Position numbers and translations under genes: made by a program. Under the pieces are notes generated by a model. The model searched no databases. It saw only the letters and a list, made by a program, of their open reading frames with translations, and was not told the DNA's origin. From Bacillota bacterium (lineage in GTDB: Bacteria; Bacillota; SHA-98; UBA4971), in the NCBI GenBank assembly GCA_014360195.1, contig JACIXY010000029.1, positions 1 through 34,465 of the forward strand: a stretch of DNA of 34,465 nt. The letters run 5' to 3'. Of the stretch, positions 34,273 to 34,465 are shown in pieces. Positions within the stretch are counted from its first letter, which is position 1. Each line of letters starts with the position of its first letter.

Positions 34273-34465
34273 ATGAAACGAGCTGGTGATGTGACTCGCG
34301 ACGGTTCTCTTGATAAGGAGCAACGGATAGCGTATAATAAGATAACCGCCATTAACCTTATCCTGGAGATCCCAGGTCCACACCCCTGCTGGTCAGATAA
34401 GCTGCAAGTGATTCGGTCGTCGGAAAGTGTTTCTCTGCCAAGGCAATGTGCTCAGAGATCAGTGA
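34273..34465 (+). CDS. Start of an unidentified gene, cut by the window edge
   Basis: ATG at 34273 follows AAGGAGGAGG, one of the strongest ribosome binding sites in the window. It opens at least 64 codons without a stop (MKRAGDVTRDGSLDKEQRIA, then YNKITAINLILEIPG). No family is recognisable from this part. The codon usage is less GC-biased than the DNA before it. Confidence 0.55.
   Translation, partial: MKRAGDVTRDGSLDKEQRIAYNKITAINLILEIPGPHPCWSDKLQVIRSSESVSLPRQCAQRSV

Noticed and set aside
33738-34352. 204-codon minus-strand frame near the right end
   Set aside because: No motif, crosses the decayed DegT copy and the strong ribosome binding site of the plus-strand gene at 34273.

Overview
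The window looks like chromosome from a GC-rich, low-redundancy bacterium, most plausibly a thermophilic Firmicute (Bacillota). The reasons are strong GGAGG-type ribosome binding sites, frequent GTG/TTG starts, a ROK regulator next to glucoamylase, and an IS256-type transposase. This placement is inferred from gene flavour only. The sequence alternates between one large intact surface-polysaccharide region and stretches of gene debris.

Layout. 1-4.3 kb is accessory DNA: two perfect 16-bp palindromes, fragments of an AlbA-type regulator, a ROK gene and a Ski2-like helicase, a leftward pair of small genes (one SecB-like), a DUF3467 gene, and a truncated toxin-like gene before a DUF2283 gene. 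4.3-7.2 kb is a starch/glycan operon: a 5'-truncated GH31 alpha-glucosidase, GH15 glucoamylase and a ROK repressor. 7.2-10 kb holds manC followed by a wrecked rmlB and fused fragments of a helicase and a Cas4/AddB-like nuclease.

10.7-13.15 kb is the most interesting part. A single-pass membrane protein of unknown function precedes a reverse transcriptase resembling the defence RT DRT2. Between them lies a ~230-nt region with every landmark expected of a DRT2 template RNA: its own promoter, an 8-nt direct repeat 87 nt apart, and a 9-bp helix that can clamp the template ends together. Joining the repeats head to tail would create a TTGACC-17-TATAAT promoter absent from the chromosome. That promoter is followed by GGAGGTG, an 8-nt spacer and ATG, opening a reading frame that never meets a stop because 87 is 29 codons. 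This is the signature of a 'neo' gene made only by rolling-circle reverse transcription.

13.8-31.8 kb is a cell-surface glycan locus. It contains a WbpB-WbpD fusion, WbpE and WbpA for a diacetamido-uronic acid; a PIG-L deacetylase cut off by a decayed IS256 element; then an O-antigen ligase/polymerase, CapA, a CapK-like enzyme, a GT-B-like transferase, NeuB, NeuA, NeuC and NeuD for a CMP-activated sialic/legionaminic-type sugar, a GT2 glycosyltransferase, a WecA/TagO-type initiating transferase and a second DegT aminotransferase. The genes overlap or nearly abut, so much of it is probably co-transcribed.

31.8-34.5 kb carries a DUF6884-like gene and a GIY-YIG nuclease-like gene, each with short tandem repeats at its 3' end, a decayed copy of the DegT 3' end, and the start of an unidentified gene running off the window.
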